Assembly: GCF_002078875.1 (NCBI RefSeq)
Contig: NC_034438.1
Coordinates: forward strand, 70,005,459-70,069,458
Source of the DNA: Numida meleagris
Lineage: Eukaryota; Chordata; Aves; Galliformes; Numididae
Direction: 5' to 3'
DNA length: 64,000 nucleotides
The position numbers were made by a program, and so were the translations under genes. Within the stretch, counting starts at the first letter, position 1. Every line of letters starts with the position of its first letter. Below the pieces are notes generated by a model. The model was given only the letters and a program-made list of their open reading frames with translations. It searched no databases and was not told the DNA's origin. Shown one piece after another: positions 11,601 through 22,857 of the stretch.

Positions 11601-12028
11601 ACCTTTCCCAGTCCTGGCTGTGTTGCTGCTGTGGGACACAGCACCGATGCGGCAGCAGCGTGACAGCAGGGACGCGCTACCGTCAGCACCACACACCACA
11701 CTTGCACGGCTCCGGCTCGACGGGGAAGGCATCCTCCTGCCTGCCTCCTGCCCGAGCCCAGCAGGCGTTTCACTCTGCGAACAAAGTCAAGAACAGCAGA
11801 GTTTTTTCACAGCGGCATCTTCCGAGAGTCCCAGGCGGCAGCACCGGGAGGGAGCGGGAAGGGCGGCCGGGAGCTCTACGCACTCGCCCCGGGAAAGCGG
11901 GCGGCACCCGGGGACTCCGAGGGTTCCATCACCGAGCCCGACGGCGGCGGGACTCGCCGGGCCCCCGCGGCTCGGGGCGCGGCGTCCTCCGCCTCCGCCC
12001 GGTGCGCGCCGTCGGGCAGGGCCGCGGG
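8666..12028 (-). other. Putative FOXE1 3' UTR / intergenic DNA
   Basis: This 3.4-kb stretch downstream of FOXE1 has no recognisable protein or repeat element. It includes a short direct repeat (TATCCCCATTTCC twice, about 9006-9045) and a CA-rich patch at 9680-9830. Open frames up to 295 codons occur on the plus strand (9580-10467) but look like chance in GC-rich DNA. Assigning it to the FOXE1 3' UTR rests only on the first AATAAA being at 8660. Confidence 0.35.
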
Positions 12029-12889
12029 TCAGAGCGCGGGGACGAACCTGTCGGGGCCGCCGGGGAAGCCGCTCTGCCGGAGCCCGGGCTCGGCGGCGCC
12101 CACCTGCCCGCCGGCGCCGTAAGCGTGGGGCAGCGGCGCGTAGGGAGCGGGCGAGCGGCGGCCGTAGAGCCCGGCGGGGGCGGGCGGCGAGGCGGGCAGC
12201 ACGAAGCGCCCCGGGGGCGCGTACAGAGGCCCCGCTCCGGGAGGCGCGTAGGGCCCGGGGGCGGCGGGCAGCGGGCCGTAGCCGTGGGGCAGCGCGGCGG
12301 CCGAGCAGCCCTGCGCGGGGCAGGCGGCGGCGAAGGCGCAGGAGGCGGCGGCGGGGGCCGGGGCCAGCTCGGCGGGCTGCGGGAACAGACGGCACGGCGC
12401 GACGGGGCGCTCGGCGAGGAAGGCCGGGTAGGTGGAGAGGTCGCTGCGCTTGAAGCGCTTCCTGCGGCGAAGGAAGCTGCCGCTCTCGAACATGTCGCGG
12501 GCGTGCGGGTCGAGCGTCCAGTAGTTGCCCTTGCCGGGGCGGCCGGGCTCCCGCGGCACCTTGACGAAGCAGTCGTTGAGAGTGAGGTTGTGGCGGATGC
12601 TGTTCTGCCACTTGCGCGGGCTGTCGCGGTAGAAGGGGAAGCGCTCGGTGATGAAGCGGTAGATGCCGCCCAGCGTGAGCCGCCGCTCGGGCGCCTGCCC
12701 GATGGCCATGGCGATGAGCGCGATGTAGCTGTAGGGCGGCTTGCCCCGCTCCGCCGGACGTTTGCGCCGCCGCCGCCCGCCCCGCGCCGCCGCCGCCGCC
12801 GCCGCCTCCTCCCCGGGCTGCGCCGGGTCCGCCTTCAGCGGCGGCGGCGGCGGCGGGGGGCCCGCTGGCAGCCGGCTCTCGGCGGTCAT
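12029..12889 (-). CDS. FOXE1: Forkhead box E1 transcription factor (FOXE1/TTF-2)
   Basis: A single uninterrupted exon of 286 codons, read from the ATG at 12889-12887 to TGA at 12031-12029. The start is chosen because MTAES matches the human FOXE1 N-terminus; the frame stays open further upstream. A proline run (residues 11-17) and seven alanines (29-35) precede a basic stretch (37-45). The forkhead domain spans about 49-148, with [13 protein letters not shown], the recognition helix [13 protein letters not shown] (96-108), wing residues GKGNYW, and the FOXE signature [15 protein letters not shown], which also acts as a nuclear localisation signal. SDLSTYPA follows, and the end reads [10 protein letters not shown] against GGIDRFVSAM in human. 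FVKVPREPG and WTLDP resemble FOXE3, but the ends and the HEMGN neighbour favour FOXE1. It is shorter than human (373 residues) and lacks the polyalanine tract after the forkhead. The family acts in the nucleus in thyroid, palate and foregut development. Confidence 0.92.
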   Translation of the reverse strand: MTAESRLPAGPPPPPPPLKADPAQPGEEAAAAAAARGGRRRRKRPAERGKPPYSYIALIAMAIGQAPERRLTLGGIYRFITERFPFYRDSPRKWQNSIRHNLTLNDCFVKVPREPGRPGKGNYWTLDPHARDMFESGSFLRRRKRFKRSDLSTYPAFLAERPVAPCRLFPQPAELAPAPAAASCAFAAACPAQGCSAAALPHGYGPLPAAPGPYAPPGAGPLYAPPGRFVLPASPPAPAGLYGRRSPAPYAPLPHAYGAGGQVGAAEPGLRQSGFPGGPDRFVPAL

Positions 12890-12954
12890 GCGGCCGTCGG
12901 GGCGGCCCCGGGGCGGGCCGGGACGAGGAGCGCGGCGCGGCACCGCCGCCGCGG

Positions 12955-12962
12955 CTTTTATG
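12955..12962 (-). promoter_or_regulatory. TATA-like box of FOXE1
   Basis: The minus strand reads CATAAAAG about 65 nt before the FOXE1 ATG, embedded in almost pure GC sequence. A start site 25-30 nt downstream would leave a 5' UTR of roughly 40 nt. This is inferred from position and composition only. Confidence 0.5.
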
Positions 12963-13260
12963 CGGCGGTGTCCGGCGGCTCCGCGCCCCGGCGGCCGGCA
13001 CTCCCCCTGCAACGCCCCGCATCCCGGGAGGCGCGGGCAGGGCCGGGCGTGCCGCGCCGCCGCCGCCGCCTCGGGCAGGGGCAGGGGTAGGGGTAGAGGT
13101 AGGAGCATCGCCCCGCTCCGGGCCCCTCCAACCCCGCAGCCCCCACCGCACTTCTCTGCTCCGCGCCGCCGGGTGGGAGCCCCATGGGCACGCGACGAGG
13201 CGGAGCCCCCCGGGACCCCACGGTGCTGGAGCGCAGCGCGGACCCTCGGCTCGCACCCTA

Positions 13261-16200
13261 GTTCTCCCCCGAAATAAACTCCTGCAAAATAAGCAGTGAC
13301 GGATCCAACGGTGAAGGGAGTGAGCGGGCTTGGATAGCGCAAGCTGCGTGCAGCGTGTCCATGCAAGACGTGCTCGGACCGCAGCCCCCGTCTCTAGCAA
13401 TGACCCGACGCAGCGCTGGGTGCTTGTGCCCCGTTTCACCCCGGCTGCAGCCCGCTGGTCCCAGTGCCGCGGGACATTGCCCTTACAACCTGGAAGGAGC
13501 TCTCCTGGGTGCTCCGTGGCTGCTGCTGGGAGCTGCCAGCTCCCTCCTGCTTGCTACTGGGGTCTTGGGGCTGAGTGACACCAGCACAGCCGACTGGTAA
13601 GAGGTGCTTACTTAGGTCGGTACCCTTGCACCAGCACTGGAACAGCACAGCTGCCTGCCACTGGCATGCGGAGCTCAGGACCAGTGAGTAGCAGGATGTG
13701 GGACTTCTTGAGCTGGGATGGAAGGAATCAGCGTGTCCGGGTGTGCTTACAGGTACGTGTGCACAGGAGAGAGCACACAGGCACACAAGTGTGCAGGGGC
13801 ACTGGTCTGGGCTTGAGGGTGTGTGTGGAGCTCGTGGGTGTGCACTGGGATGCATTTGTGTGAGCAAGCACGTGGCAGTGTGCTCGGGCACAGGGCATGA
13901 TGTCTGTGTGTGTGCAGGAGTGGGTGTGCGGGGAGGCTGACGTGCAGGGGATGGGTGTGCAGAGAGCTGGAACTGAAGATGCACGCAGATGTTCTGCACA
14001 GCTGTGCAGCTGGTGCTGCCCATGTCATGGTGCCCACAGTCACTTCCCCCAAAACTTGTGTCAGCAGCGTGCTGAGCATGTAGTTGTGGAAAAGCACTTC
14101 CAGAGCTCTCTGGATCGCCGCACAAAGGGTCTTCAGGTGAGTAAGGGGAGGTGGGAGGTGCTCCCGGTGAAACAGCAGTCCAGCAATGCCATCACTCCAC
14201 AAAGAGGCAAATCTGTGTGTGTGAGGACCCATTTGCATGCAGCAGACAAGCCCAAGCCCTGGTCCTTAGCTAAATAAGATGACCTAGAGTCTCAGGCCAC
14301 CTGCCTATTTCTGCAGCTTCTAGCAGAAAAAAGACTAAGCGGTGTCCCTGTCTGAGATGCAGCGCCAGTAGCTGGATGCAGACATGTGGCAGGATTTGAT
14401 GCTGCACGCTGCAGCCTTTGTGCCAAAAGTCATCCTCCCACACCAACACCCTTCTTGTTGAAGTATGCAGAACCCTGGGGTAGTGCTGCCCTGGAGAAGG
14501 CCAGACACAGACTCCTTCTGCATGAAAGCAGTGGAGCTGCCTCTCCTGCGGTGCCCTCCAGCTCACAGAGATCTGCAGCAGGGCAGGAATATTCTGATCC
14601 GGTCGTCCAAAAATCAGCTTGGAGGTTCAGTCCCTCTGGGGCTGTGCCTTTCTGCGCCATGCCAATTCCATGCCTCCAGAGGGCAAAGTCAGATCATGCT
14701 TCACTCTGCACTGGTAGATGATGAGGAAGGAGAGGTGTGCATGGGGTGGGATGGCATGCTGGAACTGCTTCTGCCCTCCTTGCTGGTGATGGAAATGCTT
14801 TTCCAAAGAAAGCACTTTCCTTGGCAGATCCCAGCCTGTAAGCAAAGTGAACTGGATACCAAAATAGCATGTGCTGGCTCCTGTTCCTTCTTCCCTTATC
14901 ATACACAGCAAGCTGCAAAGCCAGCTTCTGTGAGTGAAGTGGTATTCATGTAACGCGGTGTCCTGGTGATTATCCTCAATCGGACATTGTCATCTGCCAA
15001 CTCAAAAGCACTTCCAGCTCTCCAGTCTGGGAGCAGGAGTACATCTGGTACCTCTTCTGATTTCCACTTCTGATGGGAAGTGGGACTGTGGGATTCACCC
15101 AGGTGCAGCTCAGGCTGCTGCTCTCCATCTCCTATAAATCAAAGTCCTGCCCATTGCTGGAGCAGGAGAGTTGGTGCTCTTCCCATTCACGAGCATTTTC
15201 TTTCTTTTTTGATTCAGCCATGCTAGAGGAAGGACAAAGTTTTTTGTAATGAAAGAATCAAATGCTTCTGGATAGTCTTTTCCCCACTACTGGTTTACCA
15301 AACAACATGGAAGATCTTATGCACTGGCTAAACATTCATCATGCAATAGAAAATGTGTGATATCTACAGGAGTGTTAGCCATACAAAGGCTGTGGTTCGT
15401 CCTTTCTCATGGTCCCAGGGATGAAGTTTTGGACAGCACCAGCACTGTCAGTGTGTTTCTGTCTGAATTCCTCAGGTCAGATCCTACTGCCTTCAAATGC
15501 AGAAGGCGCTCCCTGATTTTGAGACCAGGCGCTGCAGGATATGCCCTGCACAAGAGCATTGTGCCACGGACTCTCAGCGCTGGAGTTTGTTCGTAGCAGT
15601 AGGTGCCAGAGAATCATCCCAGCCAAAATCCCATCTGTTTGTATGTCCGAAGGCAATTTCCAAACATGGAAAAAATCCAGTCCTTTAGGCGTCCTTCATT
15701 CCCGATGCCTGTGCTGCAAACCACACCCTTGCAATACTTCAGCAGTAATCTGGGAAGCTCTGCTCCCCATAAGCCCTGTGCCCTGGAGGGCTTCTCCACC
15801 ACCAAACCAGAGGGCAGCGGGCACAAAGTGTGCAGACAGCCCTTTCAGGTGCTGCGTGCTCAGTTTTGGTTTTGTTTCCAACATGAGAATGCCTCTCATC
15901 TCAGAAGGGAGAAAGGTTTTGTTTTGCCTCCATGTCCCAGGAACACAGAGCTGTATTTAACGTGCTGCAAGTCATCTCTTCACTGGAGCTGAGTTCCCAG
16001 ATTGGATCAGCTGAACACAAGTGAAACAAGAGCAATACGCTGCGGCACAGCCTGCGCCCGAACCACAGCTGCCTCTCTGATGGGATGGCAGCTTTGGTTC
16101 TCTGTTGGTTCTGTTTGGCACAAGGACTCCTCTGCTGAAGGCATGGGAGCACCAAAGCCGGGCACCTGCTGGCACTCTGATAAAGGACGCCTACCTGCAG

Positions 16201-18782
16201 CCTGTGGTGAATATCCAGGAGGGGACCACCAGGCTGTCTGTTGGAATTAGAGAGGCAGTGGGCACACCATTCACTGCCAGAGCATGTGTCCACAAAGAAG
16301 AGTCCAAAATCACCGAGCTGAAGACATCGTGCATCAGACTGGAGTCGCTGGAGGCTGAAAGCAGAGTGGTGGCTGCATGGATACGTGGAAACACTGTGTA
16401 CTGCGGGCTTGGCTTGGGGACCAAAGGGCAATCTCCGGGGGAAACTGATGTACAGCTGCCACATGGGTTGTGGCCATGCAGCAGGAGAGAGGCTGGAAAG
16501 CAGCAATGAATGGGAAGTGATCTTTGCATATTTGCATCAGGAGGTGTTCACATGCCCACTCCGGCGGGAGCCAGGTTTCATGCTGCATCAGCGGCCTGGT
16601 TGTTTATCATCAGCTGTGCTTTCCCAAATGTTGTCCTCCAGCTGAAGCAGTATTTAGAGCTGGTTTGCAAGTGAATGAGCTGCCCATTCTTGCCTCTGTA
16701 CCTCCAAGAAATCACGGGGAGCTGAGCAGATCTGCCAGATTCTGTAAGAGGAGGAGCTGACTCTTTCTGAGAACATGCAAAGTAGAGTCAGGCTCAATAC
16801 TGTAAGAAGAAAATCACTTGCTATGCTTTTTTTTGCAGGTGCTGTGAGGTTTGCATGGGTCTTGCTCCTCTAGAGCCTGTGCATTTCAGCAGCTCATGAA
16901 AATCTTCCAGATGCTATCTTTGAATAGCCATCGGGCTGTTGGCATGGAAATAAGTTCCCTTGCTTTGCCTACCAAATGCCCTGTTTCTCCAGTCATTCAG
17001 CAGTTTGGAGAGGTCTAATCCCCTCTCACAGTGGCTTAGATCTTTGGCATTGACGCTCCCTGTAGAAATGCTCTCCCTTCCTCTCCGAGTCCACCCTGCC
17101 ACCCCTGGGGACAGTGGCAAGGGACACCAGCCAGAGGGTGCAGATTTTGGCACACGGCATCCCAGGCATGCCACTAACTTTGGTCAGGCAGGGGAAAGGC
17201 CAAGCATGTAGGACACAGCTGTGGCTCAGATCCTGCAGGATGAGAACTTGTGTTTCACGGATGCCCTGATGGGACCCATCCGCTCTGCACAGGGGTCTGC
17301 AAGACCCTGAGGCTTGTATTGTGCAAAGCTGGGTTTTGCTTGCTGGAGCGCTGGTTCATCCCTCTTTGCAGCTAGTGGTGAAATCTGACACCTGATAGAC
17401 AATGATAGTAATGGATGCAGCAATTTGGAGAAAATCGTTCATTGCTTTCCTAGGAAGCTGGGTATTATTTAAGAATAATTATTTAATTGCTTGCCTTTGT
17501 GAGAATAAAGTGCCCTTGCAAATGTCTTGCTTTATTTCAGTAAGTTATTTGGAAATAAATGTTTACTTTCTTTTTCTTCATTGAAGATGGAACAGCATTA
17601 CTCTGGACATCATCTTTTTCTAACCACTGCTTCGGTGGAATGGAGAGGGGTTGGGTCATTTTAGTCAAACTATTAGGAGATTAATTTCCCAGCACAGGCA
17701 GGAGAGATTTCTTGGTTGAGTTCTTTGTGGCAGTGTTCTTGTTACTCCACCCAAATATGGCCATTAAGTCTTTAACAAATTGCAGTAGAGTTGTGCTATG
17801 ATTTAGTAAGCAATTTAATCAGTCTGTCCCTGACATGTTCTACACTGCAGTCCTTGCAGAGGGCTGAGCATCTGTTTCCTCATGGTCACAAGAGAGTAGG
17901 ACAGCCAAGGAGGGAAATAACAGGTGATAGGAGCAAGTAGATGGGAGAGGTAGAGCAAGGGTGAGAGCGCGTGAAGCAGGGAAAGGAGGAGGAGAAGGAG
18001 AAAGGCAGTGGAAAGAAAGGGTTGGGCCTGGAGCTGGAAGAAGACAAGAGCCTTTGCTGGAGGACAGGCTGGGGTGTCTGTCCCTTTTGTGGAGAAGAGA
18101 CAAAAAGAGTAATGAAGAGAAGGACAAAAAAAGTAATGCCCGCCAGAGCGTTTTCTCCTCCAAGTCTTGGCCTGGAGTCAAAGACTTTCTGTCTAAGCAT
18201 CTGTTTGGTTTGAGCAAATAAACATGAGAAGTAATATTACAGCTTTTTGGGATGGATCTTTAAGGAGCATGGAAAAGTTGCAGTGCTGTGAAATGACTCT
18301 TGGGTTCTTCATGTTCTTTTTATTTTAAGGCCAAGGTAAATCACTGATTAAACAGTATTACTGAACATTATTAATCTCGGAAAGTGAATAATGAGAAAAT
18401 AGTGGTTAACCTTCACATCTTCTGTTTGTTGTATTTGTTACGGACTGCTCTTTGGCTGCAAGTCATTTGTTTACTAGCTTGCTCAAAGCAGAAGATAGGC
18501 CCACTATTTGGGTGAATCAAAGCTGTGCAACAAAAGAAAGGTTAGGCTACACTCCTAAACCTCCTTTGCTCCAGAACTTAGGTAGTGAAAGAGGAACAGT
18601 AGGAAGAGGAAGGGCTGTAAGTGCAGATGAGTGCACTTCTGAGCTTTCCCATGTTCTTGTTCCTGGTGGCCTGTCAACCTGGCTGGAGAGCCCAGGCACC
18701 AGCCTTGTAGATGGGTTGGGAGTTTGTCCCAAAGAAGGAAATTGCTAGCTAATGTCTAAATCTAATCTGAGATGCTTCATTA
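13261..18782. other. Gene-free DNA upstream of FOXE1
   Basis: I see no gene and no recognisable transposon over these 5.5 kb. A GT-rich low-complexity stretch lies at about 13740-13960. An AT-rich, repeat-free segment at 17395-17600 (with AAGAATAATTATTTAATTGC) and a purine-rich tract at 17960-18040 are the only notable patches. The AT-rich segment is a weak candidate for conserved regulatory DNA. Confidence 0.5.
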
Positions 18783-19620
18783 TGGGAACACCACAAGAAT
18801 GAAAAGGTTGGCCTGAATCTCCGCACCTGATCTTCTGGTTTTGAAGTGGGGCAAACTGGACATCATCCATGTGGACCTGAGGCATGAGTAGCATTCTTGT
18901 ATCAGCCTGCTTCCATGCCAACCAAATCTCTCTGAGGTACTCGAACCAAAGCTGACCTCTAGATGAATCTCACAACCCAGCATTATATATATCATCAGTA
19001 TCCAATCATTAGCAAAATATGTATGATCATTAGTGAAATATGTATCTTGGACAAAACATCTCGATAGCAAGAGATGCAGCTTAGATAAAGTGTTATGAGA
19101 ATGTATTCGCCTTTCCTTGTTTAGAGGCATGGTGTCAAGGCCTACAAGTACACAGTCTTCCTTGGTTCCTCCTGGAGCCCTGGCCAGGCTGGAAGTGGAA
19201 TCCAAAAAAAATGGAACGAAGCCAACTGTATCCACCTAATTGTCACGTAAACTTGTTTATTCAACAGTATAAAAGCTGGACTCTCCTGCAGCGAAGCTGG
19301 AGCCCTCATCTATGAGCAGATGCACTGTGCAGGACCTCCCAGTTGCTGGGAAAGGCTCTCCAAACCCTCGCTGCAACCGGGGCTCCCAGTGACCGTGGGT
19401 CTGCAGGATGGTGAAGTATGAGGGCAATTGGTGATGTATCTTTCTTAACCACTATCACTGTCCTCGTGTGGCAATGGTTAGGTGCATTGCCTTCTCCTGT
19501 ATTACTCTTGCTGTATCGATTCATTTACTATCTCACTGCTTTAAGGTTAAGTAAAGATAAACACCCTGCTTTAACTTGGTGTCCGTGAGCTTTGTGCTGA
19601 CCCCATCCCCTGGCAAAACA
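18783..19620 (+). mobile_element. Probable solo LTR of an endogenous retrovirus (ERVL-like)
   Basis: The segment opens with TGGGAACACC and closes with GGCAAAACA, giving TG...CA ends. It holds a TATA box (TATAAAAG, 19268-19275). Near its right end are AGTAAAGATAAACACC and then CTTTAACTTGGTGTCCGTGAG, a 3'-end layout common in avian LTRs. About 838 bp is a normal LTR length. No viral genes flank it, so it would be a solo LTR. The ends are not certain: the five bases on either side do not match as a target duplication. Confidence 0.5.
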
Positions 19621-22600
19621 CTTTTCCATGGTCACATGTGAATCTCCGTGCTTACAGCTACGTGAAAGAGCGTAAACTGCTGGGCCTTGCTCTGCAAACC
19701 CCTGCTCCGCCGAGGGCTGAGCTCTGCTGCTCTTACAGTCCCTGAACAACACATCTGCTGCCTCTGCAGGGAGGACCACGCTGAGACTTGGCAAAGAAAA
19801 CTGTGCTTAAAGTGGCACCCACATCTGTGCCGATGCACACACATGTTCCTGTGTAAAGCAGCGGAGAATGCAAGGTACGCCTGGCTATGAAGAGAGCTGT
19901 GGATGCCATCTGCCGTCAGTGAGCTCAGACGTGCTAGGCGCTGATGACGGATTGGCAGCAGCCAGCACTACAGACTGCTGCTCTAACTCCACGAGTGACA
20001 GATGTAAAGAGCCTTTATTTCCAAAATAAAATGTAAAACAGGATGGTCCGGGCTTTCTTGTGCTGGTGGACGAAATCGAAGTGCTTTCACTCAGAGCTCC
20101 TTTGGGAAAAAAAAGCCGTTTTGTTTTGTTTTGTTGTTTTTTTTTCCCCAGGCCTTTTTGTTCTCATCACGTCTCTGACCCCTCACCACTGTGGTAACCA
20201 TGGCAATAGTGCCCCGCTCACAAACACCTCCAGAAATTTCCTGGAGTTTTTCCTGAGCCGGTAGCGCAGTATACAGTCCCAAATGAGGAAACTGCTTGTG
20301 TCTGGGCTCGGAACTTTTCTTTCGCCGGACTACAAAGGCTGTGAATAGCTGCAGTGCTGCTGCAAAGCCCGTGAGGATTTACACTGGATGAGAATCTGGT
20401 CCCTCAGCGTTTACCCGAGGCCATATGTGTTTCTAGAAGTATGTCATGCTAATCTGGATAGAGGGAAGGGCTTTTATGTTTTGTGCAGCGATTAAAGCCA
20501 CGCACGGTAACATTACTGTGTGTCTGTGCATTGACAGTGTTAAGTTTCAAAAATCGACCTACATTTTGGGTAGTCTGGCCCTAATTGTTCCATCACAAGT
20601 CTATATGTCACGTGTGACAGCTGTGCCCGAGGATGGGCTTCCTAAGGGAGCAGCAGGATCTCTATCCTTCGTGCCTTGTGAAACCCAGCGGGTACCACAC
20701 GCTGAGTCTCAGCCTCACTTGCACTTTCAGCAAGAGGCTGGACCAGAGACCTCATTATTTCTGCAGTTCTCTCTGTTACCGTGAGAGACACTGTGAGGCT
20801 GAACCACGACTCCCGAGAGTTCCCGTCAAGTCAGCTCAAATCCTGTCAGCGATGTAGGAAAATGACCCACGGACAGAAGCAAAACGACTCCTCCTCGTGC
20901 CAGGTGCTCCGATCTCGTTTCTCCCAGCTGGCTCTGGTCGTTTTGCCTATGCCACTTAGGTCCTCAGACACAAATCACAAACTGACCACCGTGCTGCAAT
21001 GTGGCAAACATCCCACGGGCAGCTTGCCATGTCCCCGCTCCTTCTCTGGGGTGGGAAGCAGCGCTGCGTGCCCCTGGCTTGTGCTGGAGGCCACACAGTG
21101 CCGTGCAGACAGGGTGTTCCTCGCTGGTTCAGTGTAAATAGCTGAGCACTGGAGGTAATTTCTTTCAGTCACTTGTTACATGGCTTTATTGAATGGGGAG
21201 TGTCAATTTTTTCCTCCTCTGAACTAGTCCGGGCAACACTGACAGAAGGGCTGAAAAATAAGAGCTAGTCCTGCAGGAATGACTCATTCTGGCATAGGAT
21301 TTGCAGAGCGGGATGAGAAGTTCAGGTAAAACAAAGGGAAATGGAGGCCACAGTAAAACTCTGTGGTTTGGAGCATGACAGTTTAACTGCTACAGAGTCC
21401 AAGCTGGAAACCCCCTCCCAACAAATTGCTCTACTCAACACCTTGGTAATGTCTAAAGCAAGTCAGTATGCAAGCTCACTTGTTCCAGGCTCTTTCCCAT
21501 GGGAGCTGTAGATTGGACTGCTAATTACCATGGGACTGGAAAACAATTATTATTATTTTTAATTAAACACAAATAAAACAATGGCTGTCCCTTTAAAGTT
21601 TAACTTTGAAATATTTTCTGCATTTTTTAACAGGGGTTACACCAGCCAAGTTCAGACAGAGCAGCACTGGAGTTTTGACAGAACTCAGGGCTATTTGCAA
21701 CCAAATTTCTCCAGCAAGGACAACATGGCAGGTGAGGGTGAAAGCAGAATTCCTGGCTAAATACCTGGTCAAGGAGAAAGGAGGCTGGGTTTCCTGAAGC
21801 AATGTTAGATCATTCTCTTCTGCACCATTTTACTACTTCAGCTTGCTTTCTTCACCTGAAATCTTTGCACGTGTATTCAACAAGTTGCAGAGCAGTAGCT
21901 CAAGAGAAGCCATCCCCAGCGTGTCAGTTGGAGAGGGTCATTTTCCCACTATTTTTAAAAATGTCTCTAGCTGTAAGATAGAAACGTTGGTGCGGTAACA
22001 GCAAAATGCAGAGGCACCATGAAGTCGCAGAGAACAGTTTTTCAGAGTGGCTCTTCTGATACTTGACTATAATAGAGATACAGCACTTGCAGAAAGGTCG
22101 TCCTCAATTGAGGTAGTAAAAGTATTGCTGAAACGCCGGGAAGTATAAAATACTACAATATTTTAAGGGAGCTTATTGATGAAGTGGCCAGAACATGAGC
22201 AGCAATGCCAGTCCTGTTCTGCAGGCCACAAGGGGAGGAACACTGTTGGTCTGTACGGATGAGCTGAGACCAAGTAGACCTTTTGGTGCCTACACTTGGC
22301 ATGTGGTGAGGCTCTGGGGTCTCTGTGGCCAGGCTTCTGCAGGGAGCAGCGGTGTCCCCAGCTACTCAGACTTCACGGAGCACATGTTGCTGTCACAGCA
22401 GCTGCAAAAGGCAGAAACATGTGGGAGGTGTAAGGCTACCCAGGATCTGACGTGGACCCTTCTCTGATATCTGTCGGGGCTTAGGCCAGGCGAGGCTGGC
22501 ATGTGCACACAGCGAGGCTGCGACTGCTTTCTTCAGCCGGGCCAGCCCCAGGGCAGCCCCACCTTGCAGGCACATTCCCCTGCGGATTAGCCCTGCAGGG

Positions 22601-22732
22601 AGTGTAGTGCCATAGGAATGTCCTCCCAGTGCAACCCGAAACCCACAATGTGTTGCAGCCTGAAAAACTGGATGGGTCGTAGCCCTCAGTGTTGTGTTGG
22701 AATTCTTCACGATGAGGATGCTGAGACAGTGG
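19621..22732. other. Gene-free DNA
   Basis: No gene or clear repeat. A poly-T stretch lies at about 20134-20151. An AT-rich homeodomain-like patch (CTAATTACC and TTTTTAATTAAACAC) lies at 21520-21570. Open frames are short and overlapping. Confidence 0.5.
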
Positions 22733-22857
22733 CATGGGCTGGATGGGGCCCCGGGCCTCAGCTGGTGGGGGGCAACCAGCCCATGGCAGGCGGGTTGGAT
22801 CAAATGATGTTTAAGGTCCCTTCCAACCCCAGCAATTCTGTGATTCTACAATTCTCT
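22733..22857 (+). mobile_element. CR1 3' tail fragment
   Basis: GGGCTGGATGGGGCC, a degraded middle, then GGTTGGATCAAATGATG, TTTAAGGTCCCTTCCAACC and CTGTGATTCTACAATTC match the last ~120 bp of a CR1 LINE in sense orientation. Only the 3' end is present, as usual for CR1. Confidence 0.8.

Larger units (their letters stand above)
11850..13260. promoter_or_regulatory. CpG island spanning FOXE1
   Basis: Base composition switches sharply to very high GC with frequent CG dinucleotides from about 11850 to 13260. This covers the whole FOXE1 coding exon, its promoter and the last part of the 3' flank. It also explains the long overlapping open frames on both strands here (for example 505 codons on the plus strand), which are shadows. 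Confidence 0.85.

Noticed and set aside
12029..12889. Identity as FOXE3 or FOXD2
   Set aside because: Some wing residues match FOXE3, but both termini, the STYPA segment and the HEMGN neighbour match FOXE1.
12890..13366. N-terminal extension of FOXE1 up to 13366 in the same frame
   Set aside because: The open frame continues by composition only. Human FOXE1 starts at the MTAES equivalent, and a TATA-like box lies within the extension.
11332..13439. Very long open frames over FOXE1 (373 and 505 codons on +, 550 codons on - in another frame)
   Set aside because: They are arginine/glycine/alanine-rich shadows of the CpG island. Only the 12029-12889 frame has a protein family behind it.
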